40,482 nt of DNA from Candidatus Obscuribacter sp. (GCA_021772135.1 JADYXQ010000079.1:1-40482), one strand, 5' to 3'; shown: positions 26,236-35,459, counted from the first letter of the stretch. The notes: generated from the sequence alone by a model not told the origin. Program-made: numbers and translations.

Positions 26236-26246
26236 TTCACCTTTGA

Positions 26247-26669
26247 ATGTCAGTCTATTTTGAAGTCTATGAACTAGTGCGCGATATTCCTCGCGGTCGC
26301 GTGCTTACTTATGGGTTGATTTCACACATGATTGGCAAACGATTGAGCGCTCAGGGAGTGGGTTGGGCTCTACGGGCACTGCCCAGTGCAGACACTGCCG
26401 ATCATTGTAAGAAATATCATTCAGGCAATGTGCCCTGGCACCGCGTTATTAATGCGGGTGGTGGCATCAGCACCACCCGCAATACCGACATGCCTCCTGA
26501 TTTGCAGCAAACTTTACTCGCTGCCGAAGGTATAAAATTCAATCATGAAGCAAAAATTGATCTGGATAAATATCTTTGGTCAGTAGCACTGCCAAATGCG
26601 GAGCCTCAACCGGCATCAGTATCACAGCAATCAAAGCCAATATCACGGACTGAGGACAGATATGCGTAG
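26247..26669 (+). CDS. Alkyltransferase-like protein (MGMT family, Cys replaced by Trp)
   Basis: 140 residues of the MGMT/ATL family: PRGRVLTYGLIS, then QGVGWALRALPS, and VPWHRVINAGG. The family's active-site PCHR reads PWHR here, so there is no transfer Cys, the known mark of ATL proteins. These bind O6-alkylguanine and hand it to nucleotide excision repair. A 25-residue hydrophilic tail is added. It is cotranscribed with the Clp-N gene before and overlaps the carbonic anhydrase start after it. Confidence 0.9.
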   Translation: MSVYFEVYELVRDIPRGRVLTYGLISHMIGKRLSAQGVGWALRALPSADTADHCKKYHSGNVPWHRVINAGGGISTTRNTDMPPDLQQTLLAAEGIKFNHEAKIDLDKYLWSVALPNAEPQPASVSQQSKPISRTEDRYA

Positions 26670-27381
26670 TCGAATTATTTCACTGATGGGTTTGCTGTTA
26701 ATCACATGTGCCCCCGGATATGGTGCCAGGCCTAACCCTCAACAAGCGCTTGATGCGGTGAAGACCGGCAATCTGCGTTACTTGTCCGGTAAAACATTGC
26801 ACTTTGAAGTCAGTAAAGAAAAGCGTGAGATCAGCGCCAGTGACGGCCAGCAGCCAGTGGCGATTGTGCTTGGCTGCTCAGACTCTCGCGTGCCGGTTGA
26901 AATGGTTTTTGATCAAGGTCTCGCTGAGGTTTTTGTCGTTCGAGTGGCCGGAAATATTTGCGGCACCGCGGAGTTGGCGTCGATTGAATATGGTGTCAAA
27001 TATCTGCAAATTCCCTTGATTGTGGTGCTTGGTCATTCTGATTGCGGTGCGGTCAAAGCTGCTGTGGATAGTGCCGCGGGTGGTGCCGCTCTTCCTGGCC
27101 TGCTGCCAGCACTGGTCAACAAAATAGCTCCTGCTGTGGCAGTTGCCAAACGCAGCCATCCTGAGAAGAGAGGTAACGAGCTCGTTCACGCTGCGGCCCT
27201 CGCCAACGTCTGGCTAGTTGCCAATGAAATGTTTAGCAATAGCACTATCGTCAAAAATGCTGTCTTTGCCAATAGGCTAAAAATCGTGGCGGCTATACGT
27301 GATCTGAAAAGCGGCAAGGTCACGTTTCTTGGTGAATATCCACAGCCGGCCACTTTGGTAGTGCCCGGCAAAAATAGATAG
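26662..27381 (+). CDS. Exported beta-carbonic anhydrase
   Basis: 239 residues. The zinc ligands are Cys72 and Asp74 (GCSDSRVP) with His125 and Cys128 (LGHSDCGA). The dimer/active-site framework FVVRVAGNI is also complete. An N-terminal hydrophobic segment (IISLMGLLLITCAPGYG) marks export; LITC resembles a lipobox with an unusual Thr. It interconverts CO2 and bicarbonate, probably outside the cytoplasmic membrane. The ATG overlaps the previous gene's stop by 8 bases, so translation is coupled. Confidence 0.9.
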   Translation: MRSRIISLMGLLLITCAPGYGARPNPQQALDAVKTGNLRYLSGKTLHFEVSKEKREISASDGQQPVAIVLGCSDSRVPVEMVFDQGLAEVFVVRVAGNICGTAELASIEYGVKYLQIPLIVVLGHSDCGAVKAAVDSAAGGAALPGLLPALVNKIAPAVAVAKRSHPEKRGNELVHAAALANVWLVANEMFSNSTIVKNAVFANRLKIVAAIRDLKSGKVTFLGEYPQPATLVVPGKNR

Positions 27382-27395
27382 TGCCAGCAGAGATA

Positions 27396-27893
27396 TCAGT
27401 TGTCGACTGAACCTTTCTCTTGCTTTTCTTCTTCTAGCTTAGGTATTAATGGTAGTAAGTCTTTTATTTCTGCAATCAAAGCTTCAGCTTTGAATACAGG
27501 CATATTGATAAAGATGTTGGAACCCATAGCGTGACCCGCTTTTTCCGTCGAGGAAAGGATCTTTCTGCCAAGAGGTCCAGGTGCCAGAGCCAGAGTCATG
27601 AACATCGTATTTCTATGAATAGGATCTTTCCTCAGTCTTGTCAAAAAGTCAAAAAGAGATTCGTCTTCCAGGTAAGCCGCACATATTATGACGTCAGCGT
27701 GATCTTCACCGTCAAGAAAGGCAAAAGCTTCCGCTATGGTATGAGCTCCGACGACCGAGTGGCCGACATCCTTACAGGCAGTTTTTAACAACTCAGTATG
27801 CTCAACGCTATCTAAAATGAGAATGCGAAAGGTGTCTTTGTCCGCAAGCCTATTTGCTGGGCTGGGGTTCTCGATCAGTGGTTCCGTCGTCAT
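27396..27893 (-). CDS. Pseudo-receiver domain protein
   Basis: 165 residues. The fold order is receiver-like: FRILILDSVEHTELL, then VGAHTIAEAFAFLDGEDHADVIICAAYLED, and AMGSNIFINMPVF. The key residues are missing: the acidic pair is not present, an Ala or Cys replaces the phospho-Asp in DVIICAAYLE, and Met replaces the Lys in FINMPVF. It is therefore likely a phosphorylation-independent receiver. gaggg lies about 8 bases before the ATG. No kinase is adjacent. Confidence 0.65.
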   Translation of the reverse strand: MTTEPLIENPSPANRLADKDTFRILILDSVEHTELLKTACKDVGHSVVGAHTIAEAFAFLDGEDHADVIICAAYLEDESLFDFLTRLRKDPIHRNTMFMTLALAPGPLGRKILSSTEKAGHAMGSNIFINMPVFKAEALIAEIKDLLPLIPKLEEEKQEKGSVDN

Positions 27894-28036
27894 GTTGTAC
27901 TCCCTCGTCCAAAATGATCGCCTATGAATATATAGGGACAGATGGTCGATTCTAGTGACGCGCTATGACGCCAAATAGTTCCTGCTGAGTTGTAGTGGTT
28001 GTGGTGATTGACTGAAGGCGGCTGCCGAAGAACAGA

Positions 28037-28495
28037 TTAAGTCAAAACAAAAGGACATTTTTGGCAAAACGCCTTAGCAAAATGCACCTGGTTCCCATCA
28101 ATGTCTAAACCGACTTGCACGCGACAGCGCAGGGTGTTGCCGCATTGTGGACATTCCGACTCTTTGACGCCTTTGAGAATTGAGTCGCTTAAATCGGCCA
28201 GAATGGCATTGTAGCGCTCAGGATCGTCACTGGGTTCAAGCCTTGGCCGGGCTTCCACTTCTTGAATAATCACCGGGTCTACAGCCAGGGCGCGAGCCAG
28301 AAGCTGCCTGTCAGTTGAGGATAGCCAGGTCTCGAGACCAGATTCCAGGTCTTCGATGCGCTCTTTGGTAAAACGTGATTCTTGGGCAAGATCTTTGACA
28401 GTGAGATTTTTGCGTTCTCTCAGCTCCACCAGTCTTCTGGCCAGGGTCGGTGCAAGCTCACTGGTGTCTTTTGCTCTACTGTTCTTTGAATTCAT
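28037..28495 (-). CDS. XRE-type HTH regulator with C-terminal zinc ribbon
   Basis: 152 residues. The HTH is at about 15-65 (LARRLVELRERKNLTVKDLAQESRFTKERIEDLESG). The C-terminal part has CPQCGN and CQKCPF, a CxxC pair that would bind zinc. The ATG 28495 is chosen because the HTH starts soon after; upstream sequence belongs to the divergent NurA gene. A TATAAT box lies 31 bases upstream. It may regulate itself and nurA. Confidence 0.8.
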   Translation of the reverse strand: MNSKNSRAKDTSELAPTLARRLVELRERKNLTVKDLAQESRFTKERIEDLESGLETWLSSTDRQLLARALAVDPVIIQEVEARPRLEPSDDPERYNAILADLSDSILKGVKESECPQCGNTLRCRVQVGLDIDGNQVHFAKAFCQKCPFVLT

Positions 28496-28525
28496 TATTG
28501 ACTCGGGACAGACGTGTTGGTGTAA

Positions 28526-28531
28526 ATTATA
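28526..28531 (-). promoter_or_regulatory. -10 box of the XRE regulator
   Basis: A perfect TATAAT on the minus strand, 30 bases before the ATG at 28495. The -35 region is poor. The 90-base gap to NurA leaves room for shared regulation. Confidence 0.45.
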
Positions 28532-28585
28532 ACGCCACCTTCCGCTATGGGAACTCTCTTTTGTTTTGTCTTCTACGGGTGGAAT

Positions 28586-29785
28586 ATGCTCGATTTTATC
28601 AAGCTCTCTCAACTGGTTTCTCAAGTAGGCGCCGACGCTGCTCGCGAAAAGCAAGACTTTGAGCGCGTTATGGAATGCGCGCAGGCAGCTTTCCGCACGG
28701 CACAAGCTTCGCCGCAAAAGTTTGAAGATCGGCTGGCTGAAAACGCACCGTGGGTGCTCTGGCCCACTGCCAGGCCACTCGAGCCGCTGGCCCTGCGCGC
28801 AACTGTGCCTGCCATTGAAACAAAAGAAAAAAAATGGACAGTGGTGGCCGTCGATGGTTCGCAAATTATGCCGTCGCACCACGAGGTGCATAACTGCTAT
28901 TTGCTCAATGCCGGCCTCGCTCGCATCTCTTACGGTCTGCCGCTGGCTCCGCTCCTCTTAAGCGAGCCCCGTCTTCATGCTCGGCCTGACGATCTGTATC
29001 CCCTGGTTGATCGCCGGCGCGTGCACATTGATGAGCTTTACGTCGCTCTTGAGCGTGGCTTATTCGAACTAGAACTTTTAGCTGAGCAAGCATGTGCTGT
29101 AGCTTTGCATGGTGAGAGCGTACTGGCGCTGGTTGACGGATCACTAATTCCCTGGTCTGTGGAAAAAATGAGCAGCAGTTATCAGGAAAATTATTTTGCT
29201 CGCGTTGAAGCCGTGATGACAAAACTGAGGCTGGCAGAAGTTCCTATCGTCGGCTATATCAGCCACAGTCGCAGCGCCGATTTGATCAATTGTTTGCGTG
29301 TCTCTGTCTGTCCATATGAAGTGAGCCACTGTCGTCAACATTGTGCCGAACTCAATGAGGAAGATTTTCCTTGCTCACAAGTATGGCCGCTCAGTGACCG
29401 CAGCTTATATGGAAAAATTCTTGCGAAAAATGAGCGCTCAAGCGCTTTTGCCAGCGGCGCTTCGGCGGTGAAGCTGATGCCGGTTGCCGACAGCACTTGT
29501 TTTGTTTACTTTCGCGGAGCTAGCGAAATTGCCAGATTGGAGCTGCCCCGCTGGCTTTTTGACGACAAAAAATTATTTGCCTTTGCCCTTTCAGCAGTGC
29601 GTACTCAGGTGGAAAAAGGTCAGGGCTATCCGGTTGCTCTGGCTGAAGCACATCATCTGGCTGTTATTAAGGGACCGGATCGCGAACGATTTTTCCAGTT
29701 AATAACTGACAGAATGGTCAGTTTGGGGGTGGGTCAGATTCGCGTCAGTCCAAAAGAGAGCCAGAAGCGCAGTGGATTTGTTTAA
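28586..29785 (+). CDS. NurA-domain nuclease
   Basis: 399 residues. The NurA signatures are VVAVDGSQIMPSHHE and, further on, ALVDGSLIPW; LAEVPIVGYISHSRS and FYFRG-like endings also fit. NurA is a 5'-3' nuclease that works with the HerA translocase in end resection in archaea; bacterial homologues exist. HerA is not in this window. The ATG 28586 is chosen for the gggtgg site about 5 bases before it. It diverges from the XRE regulator at 28495. Confidence 0.78.
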   Translation: MLDFIKLSQLVSQVGADAAREKQDFERVMECAQAAFRTAQASPQKFEDRLAENAPWVLWPTARPLEPLALRATVPAIETKEKKWTVVAVDGSQIMPSHHEVHNCYLLNAGLARISYGLPLAPLLLSEPRLHARPDDLYPLVDRRRVHIDELYVALERGLFELELLAEQACAVALHGESVLALVDGSLIPWSVEKMSSSYQENYFARVEAVMTKLRLAEVPIVGYISHSRSADLINCLRVSVCPYEVSHCRQHCAELNEEDFPCSQVWPLSDRSLYGKILAKNERSSAFASGASAVKLMPVADSTCFVYFRGASEIARLELPRWLFDDKKLFAFALSAVRTQVEKGQGYPVALAEAHHLAVIKGPDRERFFQLITDRMVSLGVGQIRVSPKESQKRSGFV

Positions 29786-30039
29786 TGGCACATTCGTATA
29801 CCACTAGGCAGTTGCTTGGCTATAGACACTATATAGACCTGCTGGTATTTTATTAGCTGGTGCTAACAGTGTTCGAATATTGATGCAAACTGGGTAGAAA
29901 TTAAGTAACGGCCACTGGCCTGTGGCAGAAAAATGGCGGGTGTGAAAAATTGATTTCCAATGTGCTATTTTTCGTCAAAAGCTTAAGTTCTTCAGTTACT
30001 CTGACTCAGAGCGGCTTGATTCTGTCTGATTTCTTTAAC

Positions 30040-30543
30040 ATGGGGCGCAATAAAGAGCGACTTACCCGTATGCGAGTGCAGTCTCATCAAGGTGCATTCG
30101 ATCTTGATGATGCGCGCAGAATGGCTGATACTGCTCGTGAAGACAACGTTCTATGTCGTGAGCGGCAGAAAGAAGCGATGCTGCACTGGTTTGGTGATAC
30201 ACGCCGCTCGGAAGTCGAAGATATCGAGCAGCGCATCAACAACGTAGAACGAGGGCGTCGTGCCGGCATGCCTCAGATTGAACCACTGCCGTCCATCGAA
30301 GATAGTTTTCTTGCCTGGACTAATGAAGACGAATATCTTTTTGAGGCAAGCATCAAAGAGTCTTGGAAAGACTTTGAAGATGATCATACGGGCCTGGTAT
30401 TGGCTTCAAGTTATAGTTATGAAGATGACGAATTAGATTCCGAGATGCTCGAAATTCTCCTTACTCAAGAAGAAAACCGCAAGTATCTGGCACCGGAAGA
30501 AGCAGCTCCAATTGTCGTTAATTCCAGCTACTGGGTCGATTGA
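30040..30543 (+). CDS. Unknown acidic protein
   Basis: 167 residues, hydrophilic. A basic Arg-rich start (MGRNKERLTRMRVQ) and many acidic residues toward the end (ESWKDFEDDHTG, YEDDELDSEMLEILL). I do not recognise a domain. The start is uncertain: a longer frame begins at TTG 29950 and adds 30 hydrophobic residues, but no ribosome binding site supports either. It stands before the DUF805-SRPBCC pseudogene. Confidence 0.55.
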   Translation: MGRNKERLTRMRVQSHQGAFDLDDARRMADTAREDNVLCRERQKEAMLHWFGDTRRSEVEDIEQRINNVERGRRAGMPQIEPLPSIEDSFLAWTNEDEYLFEASIKESWKDFEDDHTGLVLASSYSYEDDELDSEMLEILLTQEENRKYLAPEEAAPIVVNSSYWVD

Positions 30544-30579
30544 TTTTGATGCGATGCCGTACTTCAAATCGGTGGGCTG

Positions 30580-31845
30580 ATGCTTAGTCAGTGCCGTGAG
30601 CTGTTGCGCTGGACAGGCACTATTGACAGGGCTCCATTTGTAAAATGGGGCCTTGCGCTTATGGTGCTCAAATATTGTATCGATCAATTAATAAGCCATT
30701 TATTTTTTCACCGCAGCTGATCAATTTTTGAATATTTTGCACCGGCTGTTGCTGCATTTCGATTTGAAACCGAAGCAACTTTTTTCCTGACAATTCTGGT
30801 TGCCTCACTGCCTTTTGCCTATATCGGCTGTGCGCTGACAGTGCGCCGTTTGCGTTCGGCAAACTTGCCAGTATGGCTGGTGTTGTTTTTTTTCGTGCCT
30901 GTAATCAATTTGATAATTTTCAAAATTATTTGCTGGATGCCTTCGACTAGAGAGCAGCATTCCATGCGATTGGAAAGCGCTGCTGCAGCTCAGATTAGCG
31001 ACCCAGAACACTATGAAATTTCGCGTCAGGTGAATTATCCGGCACCGCAAAAATTGATCTTCGCTGGCATAATTCCTCGTCCGAAGCTCTGGTCGTTCGT
31101 TGCCGCTATCGCGTATCCTGCCCCCATTGGGCTGGCTACCTGGCTATGCATATTCTTGGTGCCTATGGTTGGGGAGTATTCGTCGCTTTGCCTTTTGTGC
31201 TCTCGACATTATCAGTTTTGATTTATTAGTACTGCCAGTCGCGCACCTGGGTTCAGTGCGTGCAAGTTGCCTGGCTCGAACTTTTCGTTATGGCCCTGGG
31301 ATTGCTTTTGCTTGGTCAAGAAGGGGCGATTTGCCTCTTTATGGCCGCGCCCATTGCCCTGGGAATTGGCCTGGTGGGAGCTTTTCTTGGCTATCACATT
31401 CAGCCGCACGCCCCAGATAAACCCGGCCCCCTGCCCCAACTGCCGGCTATGTTTGTTGGTCTTGGTTTGCTGTTGCCGGCTTTTATTTTTCTTGAAGCAG
31501 CTTCAGCTAAGTCTCTGCCGGTTTACAAAGTTTCGACCACGGTCGATGTAGCAGCACCGCCCCAGGTTGTCTGGCAACATGTAGTCGCCTTCAGTCCTTT
31601 GCCGGAACCTATTGACCGGCCTCAAGACTGGCTATTCAATATGGGTGTGGTTTATCCAAAATGTTCTCGCATTAGTGGCAGCGCTGCCATCGGGAGGTAC
31701 CAGACTGACTGGAACTACCTGGTACACACATGATATGGGACCTCAGGGTTACTGGAGAATCTGGTCTGACGGTATAATTCATTCTATTCATTATCGTGTG
31801 CTCGAACATGTGCGCAATTTGTCGGAAAATATTAGTGACACTTAA
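30580..31845 (+). pseudogene. DUF805-SRPBCC membrane protein, broken in several places
   Basis: The parts of one gene lie in order over two frames. From ATG 30580: LLRWTGTIDRAPFVKWG up to FFHRS, TGA at 30718; then SIFEYFAPAVAAFRF with SLPFAYIGCALTVRRLRSAN (DUF805-like helices) to GLATWL; a frameshift near 31141; AMHILGAYGWGVFVALPFV; TAG at 31227; VQVAWLELFVMALGLLLLG and GYHIQPHAP, then a START/SRPBCC-type domain (VSTTVDVAAPPQVVWQHV) to YPKCSRISGS. Near 31678 there is a deletion and a frame change, after which LPSGGTRLTGTTWYTHDMG and WSDGIIHSIHYRVLEH give the C-terminus, ending at 31845. Four independent lesions show a real pseudogene. ggtggg precedes the ATG. Confidence 0.85.
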
Positions 31846-31857
31846 TAGGTTGAAAAA

Positions 31858-32460
31858 ATGCACGATTTAACCGCCGGTAAAGATGCTGAACTTAAACCAC
31901 TGCCTTCTCTCAACACTGGGCGTTGTGTTATCAGGCTGGCGCAGGCCGGCGACGTCGAAGCGGTGCTTGCGTATCACGTTGAAAATCGAACTCACCTGGC
32001 TGAGAGCGGTCCGGCCTGGCCACCTGATTATCTTACGCAGGAATACTGGCTCAAACAAATCAAGCAAAATCTGGACGATTTTCACGATGATAAGGCACTG
32101 CGCTTTTTTCTTTTTGAGCGCGCGAACCCTGATATCGTAATTGGTGCGGCCAATCTCAATAATATTGTGCGCGGAGCCGCACAGTACTGCAACCTTGGCT
32201 ATTCCATCGCCGCTGATCGACAGGGCAAAAGCATGATGAAGGAGGCACTGCAATCAGTTACATCTTATGGTTTTGTCGCCCTTAATTTGCATCGCATTAT
32301 GGCTAATTACCAACCTTCAAATCAGCGCAGCGGCTGGTTATTGCGCAGCCTCGGGTTTACCGTGGAAGGTTATGCTCGTGATTATTTACTCATTAACGGC
32401 AAGTGGTGCGACCACATCCTGACATCCATGCTTAACCCCAACTGGACATTAAGAGAGTGA
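31858..32460 (+). CDS. GNAT acetyltransferase, RimJ-like
   Basis: 200 residues: CVIRLAQAGDVEAVLAYH at the start, then LFERANPDIVIGAANLNNIVRG, the acetyl-CoA loop in SIAADRQGKSMMKEAL, and IMANYQPSNQRSGWLLRSLGF. This is the ribosomal-protein-alanine acetyltransferase type (RimJ/RimL). The actual substrate is unproven. It starts 12 bases after the pseudogene ends, with aggtt 7 bases before the ATG. Confidence 0.85.
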   Translation: MHDLTAGKDAELKPLPSLNTGRCVIRLAQAGDVEAVLAYHVENRTHLAESGPAWPPDYLTQEYWLKQIKQNLDDFHDDKALRFFLFERANPDIVIGAANLNNIVRGAAQYCNLGYSIAADRQGKSMMKEALQSVTSYGFVALNLHRIMANYQPSNQRSGWLLRSLGFTVEGYARDYLLINGKWCDHILTSMLNPNWTLRE

Positions 32461-32568
32461 ATGCCCTACGTGTGAACGGTTGTGTATAGCAGCCCTTTAG
32501 TTGGGGCAAACTGATTTTTATCCTGATAAGATTGATTTCGCCCAGTTGACCTTATTGAGGTGCCAGCC

Positions 32569-33756
32569 ATGTCTGCCGTAATCGAAAAAGAAATTTCAGC
32601 CAATCATCCTCTGGCGGACGTGGCGCAGAAAGTTTATAACGGCCAGCGCATCAGCCGTGACGATGCCATCAAGCTCTACCAGTCAGATGATCTGGCCGCG
32701 GTAGGAGCTCTTGGTGAGTACGCACGCCGCTTGAAAGCAGAGCCCGGGCAAGAAAACTATGTTTATTACATTCACAACATGCACCTCAACCCCACTAATT
32801 TTTGTGTTGAGACCTGCCGCTTCTGCTCTTATGCCAACCCTGACGAACGTGGCAAGGCTTACACCTGGGGTGTAGACAGAGTTCTAGAAGAAGCCGGCAA
32901 AGGTGCTGCTCTCGGCATCAAAGAAATTCATATGGTGGGTGGGCTCAATCCGGCCTGCGATCTTGCCTACTACGAGGAAGTGCTGCAACAGATTAAGAGT
33001 CAGTTTCCTCATATTCACATAAAGGCTTTTACCGCCGTTGAAATCGAGTATCTGGCCAATCTTGACGGTATCAGCTATGAAGAGGTTTTGCAGCGTTTGA
33101 TTGACTGCGGTCTTGGTTCAATGCCCGGCGGCGGTGCTGAAATATTTGATGACGCAGTCCGCGAGCGTATGGCGGTGAAGAAAACACCGGCACCGGTTTA
33201 TCTGGATATTCATGGTATCGCGCACAAGCTGGGCATCAAAACAAATGCCACCATGCTCACTGGAATTTCTGAGACTGTGGAAAATAAAGTGGACCACATG
33301 TTGCTTTTGCGTGGCCAACAAGATATTAGCGGCGGCTTCCAGTGTTTCATTCCGCTGAAGTGCTACTACGATGGTACCAATATTCAAAATGAAGTGACCG
33401 AACCTACTTCTGCCGATCTCTTGAAAGACGTAGCAATCTCGAGAATCTTGCTCGACAATTTTCCGCATATTAAAGCTTACTGGATTCAATTAGGTGTGCA
33501 ACTGGCTCAGTTGGCCCTTTCATTCGGCGCCGATGATCTTGATGGCACAATTTTGGAAGAAAAAATCACCCATGCCGCTGGTGCTAAAACACCTTTGCAG
33601 TTGGCTGAAGAAAAAATGGAACAGTTGATCGCATCGTCTGGTTACAAGCCGGTTGTGCGCGACACGGTTTACAACATTCGTCAGATTTCACCTCTCGAGC
33701 CTGCCGCTTTAAACCAGAGTTTTGCCGAACGCTTAGCCGCTCTTTCACATAGCTAA
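32569..33756 (+). CDS. mqnE: Aminofutalosine synthase MqnE-like (radical SAM)
   Basis: 395 residues. The radical SAM motif Cx3Cx2C (CVETCRFC; Cys79, 83, 86), preceded by MHLNPTNF, and GLGSMPGGGAEIFDDAVRERM fit MqnE. It combines chorismate-derived enolpyruvyl-benzoate with SAM to aminofutalosine in the futalosine route to menaquinone. MqnC (the related cyclase) was considered, but the motifs fit MqnE better. The ATG 32569 is chosen because gaggtg lies 6 bases upstream. No other mqn gene is in the window. Confidence 0.85.
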   Translation: MSAVIEKEISANHPLADVAQKVYNGQRISRDDAIKLYQSDDLAAVGALGEYARRLKAEPGQENYVYYIHNMHLNPTNFCVETCRFCSYANPDERGKAYTWGVDRVLEEAGKGAALGIKEIHMVGGLNPACDLAYYEEVLQQIKSQFPHIHIKAFTAVEIEYLANLDGISYEEVLQRLIDCGLGSMPGGGAEIFDDAVRERMAVKKTPAPVYLDIHGIAHKLGIKTNATMLTGISETVENKVDHMLLLRGQQDISGGFQCFIPLKCYYDGTNIQNEVTEPTSADLLKDVAISRILLDNFPHIKAYWIQLGVQLAQLALSFGADDLDGTILEEKITHAAGAKTPLQLAEEKMEQLIASSGYKPVVRDTVYNIRQISPLEPAALNQSFAERLAALSHS

Positions 33757-33762
33757 TCAGGC

Positions 33763-35328
33763 TCAAAGAACAATTTGACCGATACTGCCATTGCGATCGA
33801 TTAGCAGTTGTATAGATTGGCCGGGTCGCTTGCTGCCCATGAGCCCTTGGAAGTGTTTATCGTTTTGAATAACAACGCCGTCGACAGCGCGAATAATATC
33901 GCCCCGTTGTAAGCCACATTTTGCCGCCCTGGATGCGATACCAATAGTGGTGACCAGCACACCTTCCTTGTTTTTCTTAGCGATGATACCAAAGCTTGAA
34001 GATGGCGGAGGGGCATTTTTGTCGCCGCCTAAAAGGCCATTGCTATTGGCGTTTTCGTTGAAAAAGACGGCGCCGTTACTGTTGTTGTTGTCATTTTTGC
34101 TGTGTTTTTTCTGTTTCTTTTGATTCGGTTGTTCAGAGTTTTGCTGTTGTTGATAAGGCTGATTTTGATATTGCTGCTGTTGATTAGGTTGATTCTGGTA
34201 TTGCTGATTGGAATTTTGAAATTGTTGATTAGGCCGCGAGGTCTGCTGCATTGGTGGTTGTTGGCTTCCCTGATTTTGATTGGCTTGATTTTGATTTTGC
34301 CAGGCTCGCTCGCTATTGGTGCGTTCAGTTTCTTCCGCGTGCAAATTGCCTTCCAGCTGTGCCACCGCTTTTTGATAGCTGGCTTCTTCAGGGTTCAATT
34401 TCTTTGCCTGGCGGAAGTAGTCTAAAGCTTGCACTGGATTTTTCATGGCCAGATAAATGGTGGCAATATTGAATTTGATACGAGCTTGATTGGGGGTTTT
34501 TCGATCCAGTTGTTTATAGAGATCCAGGGCCGATATAAATTCGCCCCTGCTATATGCACCAGATGCCTCTTCGGCTAGTTGCCTCAGTTCTTTTTTCTTG
34601 CCGTCATCTTGCCCCTGAGCGGCCGCTTTCTTCTCAACTAAACGCACGGCTTCTCGATACTCAGGCTTAGTAGGAATAATCTCCAGCGCGTTTTTATAAC
34701 TTGCTAAAGCGTCAGAAAATTTCTGCATGCCTTCGTAAGCTACGCCAAGACTAAAATGAGCTTCGGCGCTATCGGGAGCCAGACGCACCGCCTGTTCAAA
34801 TTTTTCGATCGCTTCCGGTTTTTTCCCTTCTTTCCAGAGTCTGATGGCGTCAGCAGACATCTGATTTACTTCTTCATCACGAGCGGCCATGGCCCGGCGC
34901 CTTACCCGTTCGGCTTCGTCTTCGCGCTTGTACTGCTCGTCTTGCTGAATCTGCTCAGGGGTGCGCGCTGCCGGTTTATTGACCGAGGCACTGCCCTTGT
35001 TGCTACTAGCTGGAGGCTTTTCTACCGGTTTGGCCACCTGCAGAATATGGGTCATACGCTCGCTCAAAGAGCCTTCCGCTGCCTCACCAAAAACGCGTTT
35101 TTCAATGCGTGCCAGGCGCGTCTCAACGCTATCATCGTCGTAATTTTTGAAGAAAAAGTTTTGCTCGAGCAATTTGAGCTTACTGGTTTCATCGGCATTG
35201 AGTGAGCCTTGAGCCAGTGCATTTTGCGGACAACCGTAACTTCCCAACCACAAGCTGCCAGACAACGTTGACAAAACTATCAAGCGGATAAGGAAAGATT
35301 TTAGATTTTTCTGCGTCTTTTGCACCAT
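33763..35328 (-). CDS. Exported TPR protein with Q/N-rich linker and PDZ domain
   Basis: 521 residues from ATG 35328 (a 538-residue start at 35379 is possible). A signal peptide (LIRLIVLSTLSGSLWLG, cut near ALAQ) precedes a short motif (LEQNFFFKNYDDDSVETRLARIEKRVFGE), then TPR repeats (AIEKFEQAVRLAPDSAEAHFSLGVAYEG and others, about 155-330). A Q/N-rich stretch lies at 34039-34302, and a C-terminal PDZ domain (GVLVTTIGIASRAAKCGLQRGDIIRAVDG) closes it. It probably acts as a periplasmic scaffold. No protease triad is present. It converges with mqnE, 6 bases apart. Confidence 0.82.
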   Translation of the reverse strand: MVQKTQKNLKSFLIRLIVLSTLSGSLWLGSYGCPQNALAQGSLNADETSKLKLLEQNFFFKNYDDDSVETRLARIEKRVFGEAAEGSLSERMTHILQVAKPVEKPPASSNKGSASVNKPAARTPEQIQQDEQYKREDEAERVRRRAMAARDEEVNQMSADAIRLWKEGKKPEAIEKFEQAVRLAPDSAEAHFSLGVAYEGMQKFSDALASYKNALEIIPTKPEYREAVRLVEKKAAAQGQDDGKKKELRQLAEEASGAYSRGEFISALDLYKQLDRKTPNQARIKFNIATIYLAMKNPVQALDYFRQAKKLNPEEASYQKAVAQLEGNLHAEETERTNSERAWQNQNQANQNQGSQQPPMQQTSRPNQQFQNSNQQYQNQPNQQQQYQNQPYQQQQNSEQPNQKKQKKHSKNDNNNSNGAVFFNENANSNGLLGGDKNAPPPSSSFGIIAKKNKEGVLVTTIGIASRAAKCGLQRGDIIRAVDGVVIQNDKHFQGLMGSKRPGQSIQLLIDRNGSIGQIVL

Positions 35329-35459
35329 AGGGAACCGAATTTTTTTTCCTGGAATCGCTGTTGTTAATGCTAGCATCATGTTTGGTGTTGGGCTGCCTGA
35401 TACGTTTGAAGAACTGCAGGCCCTCGTCAGTTGTGCACCGTGAGGTCGATATATCTGAT

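Noticed and set aside
30841-31733. Two separate membrane proteins at 30841 and 31260
   Set aside because: Both are parts of one DUF805-SRPBCC gene broken by stops and frameshifts; neither has a ribosome binding site.
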